Shown: positions 1 through 6,202 of the stretch, in pieces
Layout of the letters: the number at the start of each line of letters is the position of its first letter
Position numbering within the stretch: position 1 is the first letter of the stretch
Program-made: the position numbers and the translations under genes
Notes under the pieces: model-generated
Databases searched by the model: none
Seen by the model: the letters and a program-made list of their open reading frames with translations, nothing else
What the model was told of the DNA's origin: nothing
Origin: JBDTLH01 sp039934875
Lineage (GTDB): Bacteria > Acidobacteriota > Terriglobia > Terriglobales > Acidobacteriaceae
Direction: 5' to 3'
Assembly (NCBI GenBank): GCA_039934875.1
Contig: JBDTLH010000035.1
Location: 1 to 12,122, forward strand
DNA: 12,122 bases

Positions 1-425
1 CCGGTCAGGTCGTCCGTAACACTTCCAACCAGCACCGCCGATTTCATCCCAAGTTGGACGATCACGTTGGCGAGCGAATGCTTCTCGCTGAGGTTTACAC
101 CGATTGGCCTTGCATTCGGCGGAGCCGGGAAGCGTTCCGGTTCTCCTCCGTAGCCGGCGCTCTCCTTAGAGGCAGAGACGTAATACATGCCCCAAGCGGG
201 TTCCGCGCCCCTTCTTAGGCCGCTGGTCATTTTGAAGTTTCCGAATGCATCGGTTGTGGCGGTCGGGAGTATCCCGCCAATCGCCCCGTCCGGAGCCGCA
301 AACACCGCCGCCTGTCCTACTGGTCTGCCCTGCGCGTCTAATACGGTGCCAGTAATGGTAGGGAGCTGTGCAGCAATTTGCACCGAGCATAAGACGATTT
401 CAGCGGCAATTATCAACATTCGCAT
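1..425 (-). CDS. Secreted carboxypeptidase-regulatory-like domain protein (3' end beyond window)
   Basis: The reverse strand from ATG at 425 is open to the window edge, giving 141 residues of an incomplete protein. Residues 1-20 (MRMLIIAAEIVLCSVQIAAQ) look like a signal peptide, although a Glu at position 9 inside the hydrophobic stretch is unusual. Mature sequence starts near LPTITGTVLDAQGRPVG and continues to TTDAFGNFKM, the beta-sandwich pattern of carboxypeptidase-regulatory-like/CNA-B-type domains, which are common in exported acidobacterial proteins. Around residue 129 the motif VLVGSVTDDLTG resembles the opening GTVLDAQG, so a second copy of the domain may be starting as the window ends. 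No enzymatic domain is visible, so its function is unknown. Start choice is uncertain: no clear ribosome-binding site precedes 425 or the next ATG at 419, and the frame stays open upstream to ATG codons at 530 and 533. The gene is divergent from the heme operon and probably unrelated to it. Confidence 0.75.
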   Translation of the reverse strand, partial: MRMLIIAAEIVLCSVQIAAQLPTITGTVLDAQGRPVGQAAVFAAPDGAIGGILPTATTDAFGNFKMTSGLRRGAEPAWGMYYVSASKESAGYGGEPERFPAPPNARPIGVNLSEKHSLANVIVQLGMKSAVLVGSVTDDLT

Positions 426-531
426 GGTCAGCACCGGGTGGTATGTCGCCCTGAACGCTTGGATGCTGTTCACGCCCGGACAACCCCTGGCATACAGCAA
501 CTCTCCGATTACAATGATGAGAAGCAGCATC
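426..531. promoter_or_regulatory. Divergent intergenic region upstream of the heme operon
   Basis: This 106-base stretch lies between the outward-facing starts of the secreted protein (425, minus) and the hemX-like gene (532, plus), so it should hold the promoters of both. The best plus-strand candidate is weak: TTCACG at 469-474, a 16-base spacer, then CATACA at 491-496 preceded by TG at 488-489 (an extended -10 arrangement). I see no operator-like palindrome or riboswitch-like fold. If the hemX-like gene instead starts at ATG 514, the region shortens to 88 bases. Confidence 0.3.
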
Positions 532-1353
532 ATGCCTCTTTTCTGGTTGAGGGTCGCAGTCGCATTTTACGGCGCGGGATTGGCCTACGCTTTGATTGCG
601 CTGTTGCTGCGCCGCGAAGCGTTCTCCGCGCGGGTTTTGGCGGTGCTGGCTCCGGGATGGGTCTTGCACGGCGTGGCGCTGGTGGAGACCATCGCGATGT
701 TTGGCAGGGGCAGCCTGTTTTCCATGCATCAGTCGGAGAGCCTTCTGGGCTGGCTGCTGATGGGCGTCTTTCTCGCCATGTACCTGCGTTATAAAACGAC
801 TTCTCCTGGGCTATTCGTGATTCCCGCGGTCTTCCTGCTGGGACTCATGGCGGCACTGGGGCAAGCGCCTCCGCATTTTTCGTCGCCGATCACTCGGAAT
901 TGGTGGATTGTCGCCCACGTAACCCTCATCTTCCTGGGTTATGCCGCGTTGTTTTTGAGCTTCGTCTCCAGCCTCTTATACCTGTTGCAGGAGCGTTCGC
1001 TTAAATCCAAGCGCGGGTTAGTTTCGGGTGCGCTCAGCAGGCTACCATCTCTGCAAACGATTGATGACATGGGATACAAGACGCTGCTGATCGGCTTCCC
1101 CTTCATTACGGTTGGACTGATCATGGGCAGCGTGCTGGCGGAATCGAATTTTGGGGCCGATTACTTTCGCGATCCCAAGATACTGCTCTCGGTGATCGTG
1201 TGGATCATCTACATGGGCCTGCTTTACTCCCGCTGGAACTCCGGCTGGCGCGGGCGCAAAGCGGCCTACTTCGCGAGCTTCGCCTTTGTCGCCGCGGTCT
1301 GCGCGTGGGCGGCAAACTTCGTCAGCGGCGTTCATAGGTACATCGGCCAATGA
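532..1353 (+). CDS. hemX: HemX/CcsA-like integral membrane protein
   Basis: This is a 273-residue polytopic membrane protein of the CcsA/CcmC/HemX superfamily, with about eight hydrophobic segments. CcsA-type histidines are recognisable: H46 (PGWVLHGVAL), H129 (WWIVAHVTLIFLGYAAL) and H268 (GVHRYIG), followed by the family block DMGYKTLLIGFPFITVGLIMG at 179-199. The tryptophan-rich heme-handling (WWD) motif is replaced by FGADYFRDPK at 207-216. Together with its place directly before hemA, this points to HemX rather than a cytochrome c synthase. In Bacillus and Staphylococcus HemX lowers glutamyl-tRNA reductase abundance; the same role here is inference. ATG 532 was chosen because GAGAAG lies 7 bases upstream; in-frame ATGs at 514 and 517 lack such a site. 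The frame is open back to 187, but that part is antisense to the secreted-protein gene and not membrane-like. Its stop overlaps the hemA start as ATGA, suggesting translational coupling. Confidence 0.85.
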   Translation: MPLFWLRVAVAFYGAGLAYALIALLLRREAFSARVLAVLAPGWVLHGVALVETIAMFGRGSLFSMHQSESLLGWLLMGVFLAMYLRYKTTSPGLFVIPAVFLLGLMAALGQAPPHFSSPITRNWWIVAHVTLIFLGYAALFLSFVSSLLYLLQERSLKSKRGLVSGALSRLPSLQTIDDMGYKTLLIGFPFITVGLIMGSVLAESNFGADYFRDPKILLSVIVWIIYMGLLYSRWNSGWRGRKAAYFASFAFVAAVCAWAANFVSGVHRYIGQ

Positions 1354-2681
1354 AGATGCCCTACATTCTCGTGGGATTGAACCATCGCTCGGCGCCGGTC
1401 GAGTTGCGCGAGCGGTTATCTTTTCCGGCGGAGGAGATGGCGGGGGCATTGCTCGAATTGCAAGCTCTGCCCCATGTCTCGGAGGCGATGATCTTGTCCA
1501 CCTGCAACCGTGTTGAGGTGCTGGCATGTGCGAACGGAAGCGCCCCTGATCTGCTGCCGTTCTTCTCCGCACGCGCCCAACTTCCGGCGCAGCAGTTGCG
1601 CAGCCACCTCTATGAATGGCGCGGCGACGATGCCGTGCGCCACATGTTTCGCGTGGCTTCCAGCCTGGATTCGCTGGTGGTCGGGGAGTCGCAGATTCTG
1701 GGGCAGTTGAAGGAGGCATACGCATTCGGCCGTGCGCAAGGCGGCGTGCAATCCTATCTCGACGCGCTGCTCAATCGGGCATTCTCGGTGGCAAAGCGGG
1801 TGCGCAGCGAGACAGCGGTCGGCAGTTCCAGCGTCTCCATCGCCAGCGTCGCCGTGGAACTGGCAAGAAAGATCTTCGGATCTCTTGAAGGGCGCACCGT
1901 CTATGTAGTGGGCGCGGGCAAGATGAACGAGCTGGCGATGCAACACCTGCGGGCGAGCGGAGTGGGAGCGGCCATCATTACTAACCGTACCTTCGAGCGG
2001 GCGCAGCGGCTGGCCGAGCGATTTGAGGGCACGGCCGTGCCCTTCGATCGTCTCTATGAGACCGTGCCGCAGGCCGACATTGTGATCACTTCAACCGGGG
2101 CGCAGCAGCCGATCTTTCTTCGCGAACATGGAGAGGCATTCATGCAGGCACGCCGTAATCGGCCCATGTTCTTCATTGATATCGCCGTACCGCGCGACGT
2201 TGCGCCGGAGATGAACAAAATCGAAGGCCTTTTTGTCTATGACATTGACGATCTGCAGCAAGTGATCGCCGCGAACCGGGCGGGCCGCACCCGCGAGGCG
2301 CAGCAAGCCGAAGCCATCATATCGAGCGAGGTCGTGCGCTTCCGGGAACACCTCTGCGAACTCGATGTGGCGCCCACGATTGTTTCGCTTCAGGATTCCA
2401 TGGAGATGTTGCGCCAGGCGGAGATCGAACGCGCGCGCGGCAAGCTCGGACCGTTGACATCAGAGCAGGAGCAGGCGCTCGAAGCCTTGACTCGCGGCAT
2501 CGTGAACAAGGTCTTGCATACTCCGATTACCGCGCTGAAATCGGCGGCGAAGACGCAGAAATCGGAGTCGCTGGTGGAAGTGGTGGAGCATCTCTTCAAT
2601 TTGAACCTCCATGCGAATTTGAGCGGCCGGCGGGAGCGTAAAGCGGCGGGAGAAGCCCGCAAGGATTCCGCGAAGGCATGA
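1350..2681 (+). CDS. hemA: Glutamyl-tRNA reductase
   Basis: This enzyme reduces glutamyl-tRNA(Glu) with NADPH to glutamate-1-semialdehyde, the first committed step of C5-pathway tetrapyrrole synthesis in the cytoplasm. The 443-residue length is normal and the domains are in the usual order. The N-terminal catalytic domain has GLNHRSAPVELRERL (9-23) and STCNRVE (50-56), with Cys52 as the expected thioester nucleophile, then GESQILGQLKEAY (112-124). The NADPH-binding domain has VVGAGKMNELAMQHL (186-200) and TNRTFERAQ (211-219), followed by DIAVPRDVAPEM (277-288) and YDIDDLQQV (297-305). The C-terminal helical dimerisation region includes VLHTPITALK (388-397) and a short basic tail. GAGKM replaces the more usual GAGEM. 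It overlaps the hemX-like stop and the hemC start by 4 bases each (ATGA). The start at 1350 fits this coupling; ATG 1356 is an alternative. Identification is secure. Confidence 0.98.
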   Translation: MKMPYILVGLNHRSAPVELRERLSFPAEEMAGALLELQALPHVSEAMILSTCNRVEVLACANGSAPDLLPFFSARAQLPAQQLRSHLYEWRGDDAVRHMFRVASSLDSLVVGESQILGQLKEAYAFGRAQGGVQSYLDALLNRAFSVAKRVRSETAVGSSSVSIASVAVELARKIFGSLEGRTVYVVGAGKMNELAMQHLRASGVGAAIITNRTFERAQRLAERFEGTAVPFDRLYETVPQADIVITSTGAQQPIFLREHGEAFMQARRNRPMFFIDIAVPRDVAPEMNKIEGLFVYDIDDLQQVIAANRAGRTREAQQAEAIISSEVVRFREHLCELDVAPTIVSLQDSMEMLRQAEIERARGKLGPLTSEQEQALEALTRGIVNKVLHTPITALKSAAKTQKSESLVEVVEHLFNLNLHANLSGRRERKAAGEARKDSAKA

Positions 2682-3616
2682 GCGGTCTTCGCATCGGCTC
2701 GCGCGGATCAAAGCTGGCGCTCTGGCAGGCGGAGCACGTGGCATCGCTGCTGCGCCGCGGGGGACACCACATCGAGATAGAAATCATCAAGACAACGGGC
2801 GATACGATACTCGGCGTGGCGCTTGCGCAAGTGGGCACGAAAGGCATGTTCACCAAAGAGATCGAGGAGGCGCTCGCCGATGGCCGCATCGATCTGGCAG
2901 TACACAGTATGAAAGACGTTCCCACCGAGCTGGCGCCGGAGTTTGTGCTGGCGGCGACCCTGGAGCGCGAAGATCCCAGCGACGCATTCCTCTCCGTTAG
3001 CTTTGATCAGATTGCGGATTTGGCCTGGGGCGCGCATGTCGGGACCAGCAGTCTGCGGCGGCAGGCGCAACTGATGGCGATGCGCCCCGACCTCAAGATC
3101 ACGCCGTTGCGCGGCAACGTGGACACGCGCATTCGAAAGCTGGAGTCCGGTGATTATGATGCGATCCTGCTGGCGTCGGCGGGGGTGAAGCGGCTCGGCC
3201 TGGAAGCGTTCGTCAAGCAGCGGCTTGCGCCCGAGCAGATGCTTCCCGCCGTCGGACAGGGGGCACTGGCCATCGAAGTCACGTGTCCCAATCAGCGCGT
3301 TTACAAGATTGTGCGGCTGCTGAATCACGCTGCCAGCGAAGAGAGCGTGGCCTGCGAGCGGGCGTTGCTGCATGCGCTGGGAGGCGGCTGTCAGGTCCCG
3401 ATTGCAGCATACGCAGAACGTAATGCTGCTGGGAAGCTCGCGCTTACGGCGCTGGTGGCGCGGCCCGACGGGAGCGAAGTGGTGCGCGAAGAGCAAACCG
3501 GCGATTCGCCCGTGCCCCTCGGTGAATCCGTGGCGAAGCGCCTGTTGGAAGAGGGCGCACAACGCATACTCGCGGATGTCTATCAAACTTATGCGGTGGC
3601 GCCGCAACAGCCGTAA
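2678..3616 (+). CDS. hemC: Porphobilinogen deaminase (hydroxymethylbilane synthase)
   Basis: This enzyme joins four porphobilinogen molecules head to tail into hydroxymethylbilane, using a covalently bound dipyrromethane cofactor. The 312-residue protein has the full set of family motifs: GSRGSKLALWQAE (7-19), HSMKDVPTE (76-84) with the catalytic Asp80, GTSSLRRQAQL (122-132), LRGNVDTRIRKL (144-155), LLASAGVKRLG (164-174) and GQGALAIE (193-200). The cofactor-attachment cysteine is Cys238 in LGGGCQVPIAAYAE. Its ATG overlaps the hemA stop as ATGA, and hemD follows after 8 bases, so it is the third gene of the heme operon. Its product feeds directly into HemD. No unusual features were seen and identification is secure. 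Confidence 0.98.
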   Translation: MSGLRIGSRGSKLALWQAEHVASLLRRGGHHIEIEIIKTTGDTILGVALAQVGTKGMFTKEIEEALADGRIDLAVHSMKDVPTELAPEFVLAATLEREDPSDAFLSVSFDQIADLAWGAHVGTSSLRRQAQLMAMRPDLKITPLRGNVDTRIRKLESGDYDAILLASAGVKRLGLEAFVKQRLAPEQMLPAVGQGALAIEVTCPNQRVYKIVRLLNHAASEESVACERALLHALGGGCQVPIAAYAERNAAGKLALTALVARPDGSEVVREEQTGDSPVPLGESVAKRLLEEGAQRILADVYQTYAVAPQQP

Positions 3617-3620
3617 GGAG
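3615..3620 (+). promoter_or_regulatory. Ribosome-binding site of hemD
   Basis: AAGGAG overlaps the last two bases of the hemC stop codon (TAA, 3614-3616) and lies 4 bases before the hemD ATG at 3625. It is the clearest Shine-Dalgarno sequence in the window and fixes the hemD start. Its overlap with the hemC stop allows reinitiation by ribosomes finishing hemC. Confidence 0.75.
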
Positions 3621-3624
3621 AGAA

Positions 3625-4425
3625 ATGACTCAGAGGGTACAGGCGTTGCGGGGGTTACGGGTGCTGGTCACGCGTGCGCAGAGACAGGCGGACTCGCTCA
3701 AGGAGCTGTTGGAAAAGCGCGGCGCGGAGGTGCAGGAGATTCCGTTTATCGATATGCTCCCGCCGGATTCATGGGAGGCGCTCGATGGGTCATTGCGCGA
3801 CATACTCGAATATGACTGGCTGGTTCTCACGAGTGTAAACGGGGTCAACGCCTTTTTCGACCGGGTGCAACACCTGGGAATGATCATAGATGAGTTGCAA
3901 CATTTGAAAATCGCAGCCATCGGACCGGCGACGGAGCAGGCCATCTCCGATCACGGATTGGTCGTGGACGTAGTTCCTCAGCGCTACGTTGCCGAAGAGG
4001 TAGTGAAGGCGTTGCGCGGACGCATCATGAAGCGGGACCGAGTGTTGTTAGTGCGCGCCAGCATCGCGCGCGATGTGATTCCCGTTGAGTTGACGGGCAT
4101 GGGCGCGAAGGTGGATGTGCGGGAGGCCTATCAGACCATTTTGCCCGAGGGATCGAAGCAACGGCTGCTCGAGTTGCTCACCAGCGAGCTGCGGCCGGAC
4201 GTGATTACCTTCACCAGCTCCTCAACCGTCGAGAACCTGATGAAGATGGCGGTGGGATCGGAGATCCCCAAGAAGCTTGCCGGCATCAACTTCGCGGCGA
4301 TTGGGCCCGTAACGGCGGCGACCTTAAAATCGTATGGCTTGCCCGTGCATATTGAGGCGGAGGATTACACCATGGCCGGCCTGATGAATGCCATCGAGCA
4401 GTTCTATACCCAACCGGTCCATTAA
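3625..4425 (+). CDS. hemD: Uroporphyrinogen-III synthase
   Basis: HemD cyclises hydroxymethylbilane while inverting ring D, giving uroporphyrinogen III, the branch point to heme, siroheme and cobalamin. The protein is 266 residues, a single-domain length with no fused uroporphyrinogen methyltransferase. Sequence conservation in this family is low, but the two-lobed pattern is clear: LRVLVTRAQRQADSL (11-25), DWLVLTSVNGVNAFF (64-78), KIAAIGPATEQAI (95-107), then DVITFTSSSTVENL (192-205), FAAIGPVTAATLKSYG (223-238) and the C-terminal YTMAGLMNAI (248-257). It is last in the hemX-hemA-hemC-hemD operon and has a good ribosome-binding site. Its TAA stop overlaps the stop of the convergent oxidoreductase gene within one TTAA. 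Confidence 0.95.
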   Translation: MTQRVQALRGLRVLVTRAQRQADSLKELLEKRGAEVQEIPFIDMLPPDSWEALDGSLRDILEYDWLVLTSVNGVNAFFDRVQHLGMIIDELQHLKIAAIGPATEQAISDHGLVVDVVPQRYVAEEVVKALRGRIMKRDRVLLVRASIARDVIPVELTGMGAKVDVREAYQTILPEGSKQRLLELLTSELRPDVITFTSSSTVENLMKMAVGSEIPKKLAGINFAAIGPVTAATLKSYGLPVHIEAEDYTMAGLMNAIEQFYTQPVH

Positions 4426-5531
4426 GCGGCGCGTGTGCTCTTGAGCGCTGCCTGAGAAACATAGGGGACCCGAAGGGCGGCGATAGCGAGCGACTGCATC
4501 CACTCCGGCGCGAAAGCAAAGCGCCGCATCCGCGCAGCGGAGCGGAAGGTGTGCGCAAATCGCCGGCGATATGCGCGGTCATAGCGTGCCGCAATTTCCG
4601 AGATACTCGCACCCGCCAATATCCTGACCGCATGTGCGCCCGCGAGTACACCGGAGTGCAGCGCCAGCGACATTCCATCTCCGGCAAATGGATCGATAAA
4701 CGCCGCAGCGTCTCCACAGTTCAAAACCCCACTGATTGGGTCCACTGGAAGGGGAGCGGCGAAGCGCACCGGAGGACAGGTGATGGGGGGGAACAGAGGC
4801 TTCCAAGCGCGCGCCACCAGCCCCAGTCCCGCGGCTTGGAGCACAGCGGGCATATCGCGGTATTTGGCCGCGTCCACGAGCGCCGAGGCATTGATGGCGC
4901 ATGGCGAGATCGGTTGAATGCCGATGTAACCGCCGGGAAAGAAATGAAGATCACAGCTTGGTTCTGGCGCGAGCGCTCCATCGGTTTCGAAATGCGCTTT
5001 GATCCCGATAAGATTGGTGCGCCCGTCGCTCGAGTTGTTGATCTCCGACCAGCGGCCGGTCGCATTGATTACGCATTGCGCCTGAAAACCACCACCGCTG
5101 CTCGCCACCGTGAACCCGCACTCACTGCGGGAGATCGATAGAACTCGCGTGCGATCGAGGCACTCCACGCCAAGCTGTTGCGCCCTGCGCCAGAGGCCAT
5201 CGTCGAGATCGTGCCGCGTGATGCTGAACGCGGAGCGGGGCAGCGCGAACGATGCCCCGTGCGACGCTGCGTGCAATCCTATCCGGCTAATGCGAATGGA
5301 TTGATTGAGCAGTCGAGCGCCGTTATCGTCGTCTGTACCCAGCAATGATTGCAGAATTTCCGCGGCTTCCGGGGAGAAAAACTCTCCGCATACTTTATGG
5401 CGCGGAAAACTGCCAGCCTCGATCAGAAGCACCCGAAGCCGCGAGTCTGCACACGCGACGCTGATCGCGGCGGCGGCGCCAGCCGGCCCTCCCCCGCAGA
5501 CAATCAGATCATAGATGTCGGTTGCTTCCAT
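4422..5531 (-). CDS. FAD-dependent oxidoreductase, geranylgeranyl-reductase-like
   Basis: This 369-residue flavoprotein belongs to the p-hydroxybenzoate-hydroxylase/geranylgeranyl-reductase fold group. The N-terminal dinucleotide-binding motif is DLIVCGGGPAGAAAAI (8-23), ending in an acidic IEAG (37-40). It is followed by FPRHKVCGE (42-50), a signature of geranylgeranyl-reductase-like enzymes. Further motifs are RHDLDDGLWRRA (106-117), VINATGRWSE (154-163) and the FAD-phosphate motif GDAAAFIDPFAGDGMSLAL (273-291). The likely reaction is reduction of a C=C bond or hydroxylation of a lipid-like substrate; the substrate is unknown. It overlaps the upstream methyltransferase gene by 28 bases and is the last gene of the four-gene operon. 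Such reductase-methyltransferase pairs often sit beside type III polyketide synthases, but no such synthase lies in this window. Its stop overlaps that of hemD. Confidence 0.88.
   Translation of the reverse strand: MEATDIYDLIVCGGGPAGAAAAISVACADSRLRVLLIEAGSFPRHKVCGEFFSPEAAEILQSLLGTDDDNGARLLNQSIRISRIGLHAASHGASFALPRSAFSITRHDLDDGLWRRAQQLGVECLDRTRVLSISRSECGFTVASSGGGFQAQCVINATGRWSEINNSSDGRTNLIGIKAHFETDGALAPEPSCDLHFFPGGYIGIQPISPCAINASALVDAAKYRDMPAVLQAAGLGLVARAWKPLFPPITCPPVRFAAPLPVDPISGVLNCGDAAAFIDPFAGDGMSLALHSGVLAGAHAVRILAGASISEIAARYDRAYRRRFAHTFRSAARMRRFAFAPEWMQSLAIAALRVPYVSQAALKSTRAA
4426..4451. terminator. Possible 3'-end hairpin at the hemD/oxidoreductase convergence
   Basis: Directly after the hemD stop, the arms GCGGCGC (4426-4432) and GCGCTGC (4445-4451) can pair over 7 positions with one G-T wobble around a 12-base loop. 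No T-run follows in either direction, so it is not a canonical intrinsic terminator. It could stabilise or mark the hemD mRNA end, or be chance in a GC-rich coding end, since it lies within the last codons of the minus-strand gene. Confidence 0.2.
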
Positions 5532-6202
5532 GCAATCAGTCCGATGCGGAACAAGAAATGCGTAAAGGTTTCGATGCGAGCGATGGGGGCGCCGCTCCGC
5601 GCAACCATATCTCTCGCTTCACCGAGAGTGTAGGCGCGCCGCACGGACGCGATGGAATCATGCCGGGTGATGCGACTGAAGCTCGGCTGTCCCAAATAGA
5701 TCATGGCGAGATGCAGGCGCGAGCGCACTAGATCGTTGACCACGAGCGCAATCCGCGCGACCCGCAACGCCTCTGTGGCGAACACTGTGACCTTCTCCGG
5801 ATCCAGATGATGGAGGAATAGGGAGCAGGTCGCTACATCGAAGCTGTTGTCCGCGAAAGGCAGCGCCAGCGCGTCTCCGACCAGACGGCGAGCTCCTGGC
5901 GCATTGGCGAGATGCTCTGCAGATTGGTCTAAGAACGTGGGCTCTATGCACAACCCGGTTTTGGCAAGCTCCCGTGCCGCACCCGCGACCACATCGCCCG
6001 AGCCGGCGGCGATATCCAGCACCGACATTTGCTTGCGTCCGCTCGCGGCGGCGACCCGCGCCAGCAGAATACGCGTAGTGCGGATACCGCCATAGCGGCG
6101 GTTGATGCGGCGCAAGTCCAGCAGCGACTGCTGTATCTCCGCCGCCGTGCCAGCGCCGGTGTCGAGCAACTCCTGGCGGTCCACACGGCGCATTGCGGTC
6201 AT
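5504..6202 (-). CDS. Class I SAM-dependent methyltransferase
   Basis: This 232-residue cytoplasmic methyltransferase has a Rossmann-type fold. Motif I is SVLDIAAGSGDV (60-71), the acidic motif II region is PTFLDQSAEHL (88-98), and LVGDALALPFADNSFDVAT (107-125) gives motifs III and IV in the UbiE-like style. The N-terminal helix LLDLRRINRRYGG (27-39) resembles the methyltransferase family usually found with a FAD oxidoreductase in type III polyketide clusters. That likeness is from memory and the substrate is unknown; a quinone, phenolic lipid or other lipid is possible. The start at 6202 overlaps the ABC transporter stop as ATGA, supporting coupled translation; an in-frame ATG at 6193 is the alternative. 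Its end overlaps the oxidoreductase by 28 bases. A housekeeping UbiE/MenG role is possible but less likely, given the divergent second half. Confidence 0.85.
   Translation of the reverse strand: MTAMRRVDRQELLDTGAGTAAEIQQSLLDLRRINRRYGGIRTTRILLARVAAASGRKQMSVLDIAAGSGDVVAGAARELAKTGLCIEPTFLDQSAEHLANAPGARRLVGDALALPFADNSFDVATCSLFLHHLDPEKVTVFATEALRVARIALVVNDLVRSRLHLAMIYLGQPSFSRITRHDSIASVRRAYTLGEARDMVARSGAPIARIETFTHFLFRIGLIAWKQPTSMI

Noticed and set aside
187..513. N-terminal extension of the hemX-like frame, which is open from ATG 187
   Set aside because: The extra 109 residues are not membrane-like, have no family resemblance and lie antisense to the secreted-protein gene, which makes much better sense as coding sequence.
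2708..3607. 299-residue open frame on the minus strand opposite hemC
   Set aside because: Antisense shadow of a GC-rich gene; hemC has complete family motifs and the opposite frame is rich in His, Arg and Gln with no recognisable domain.
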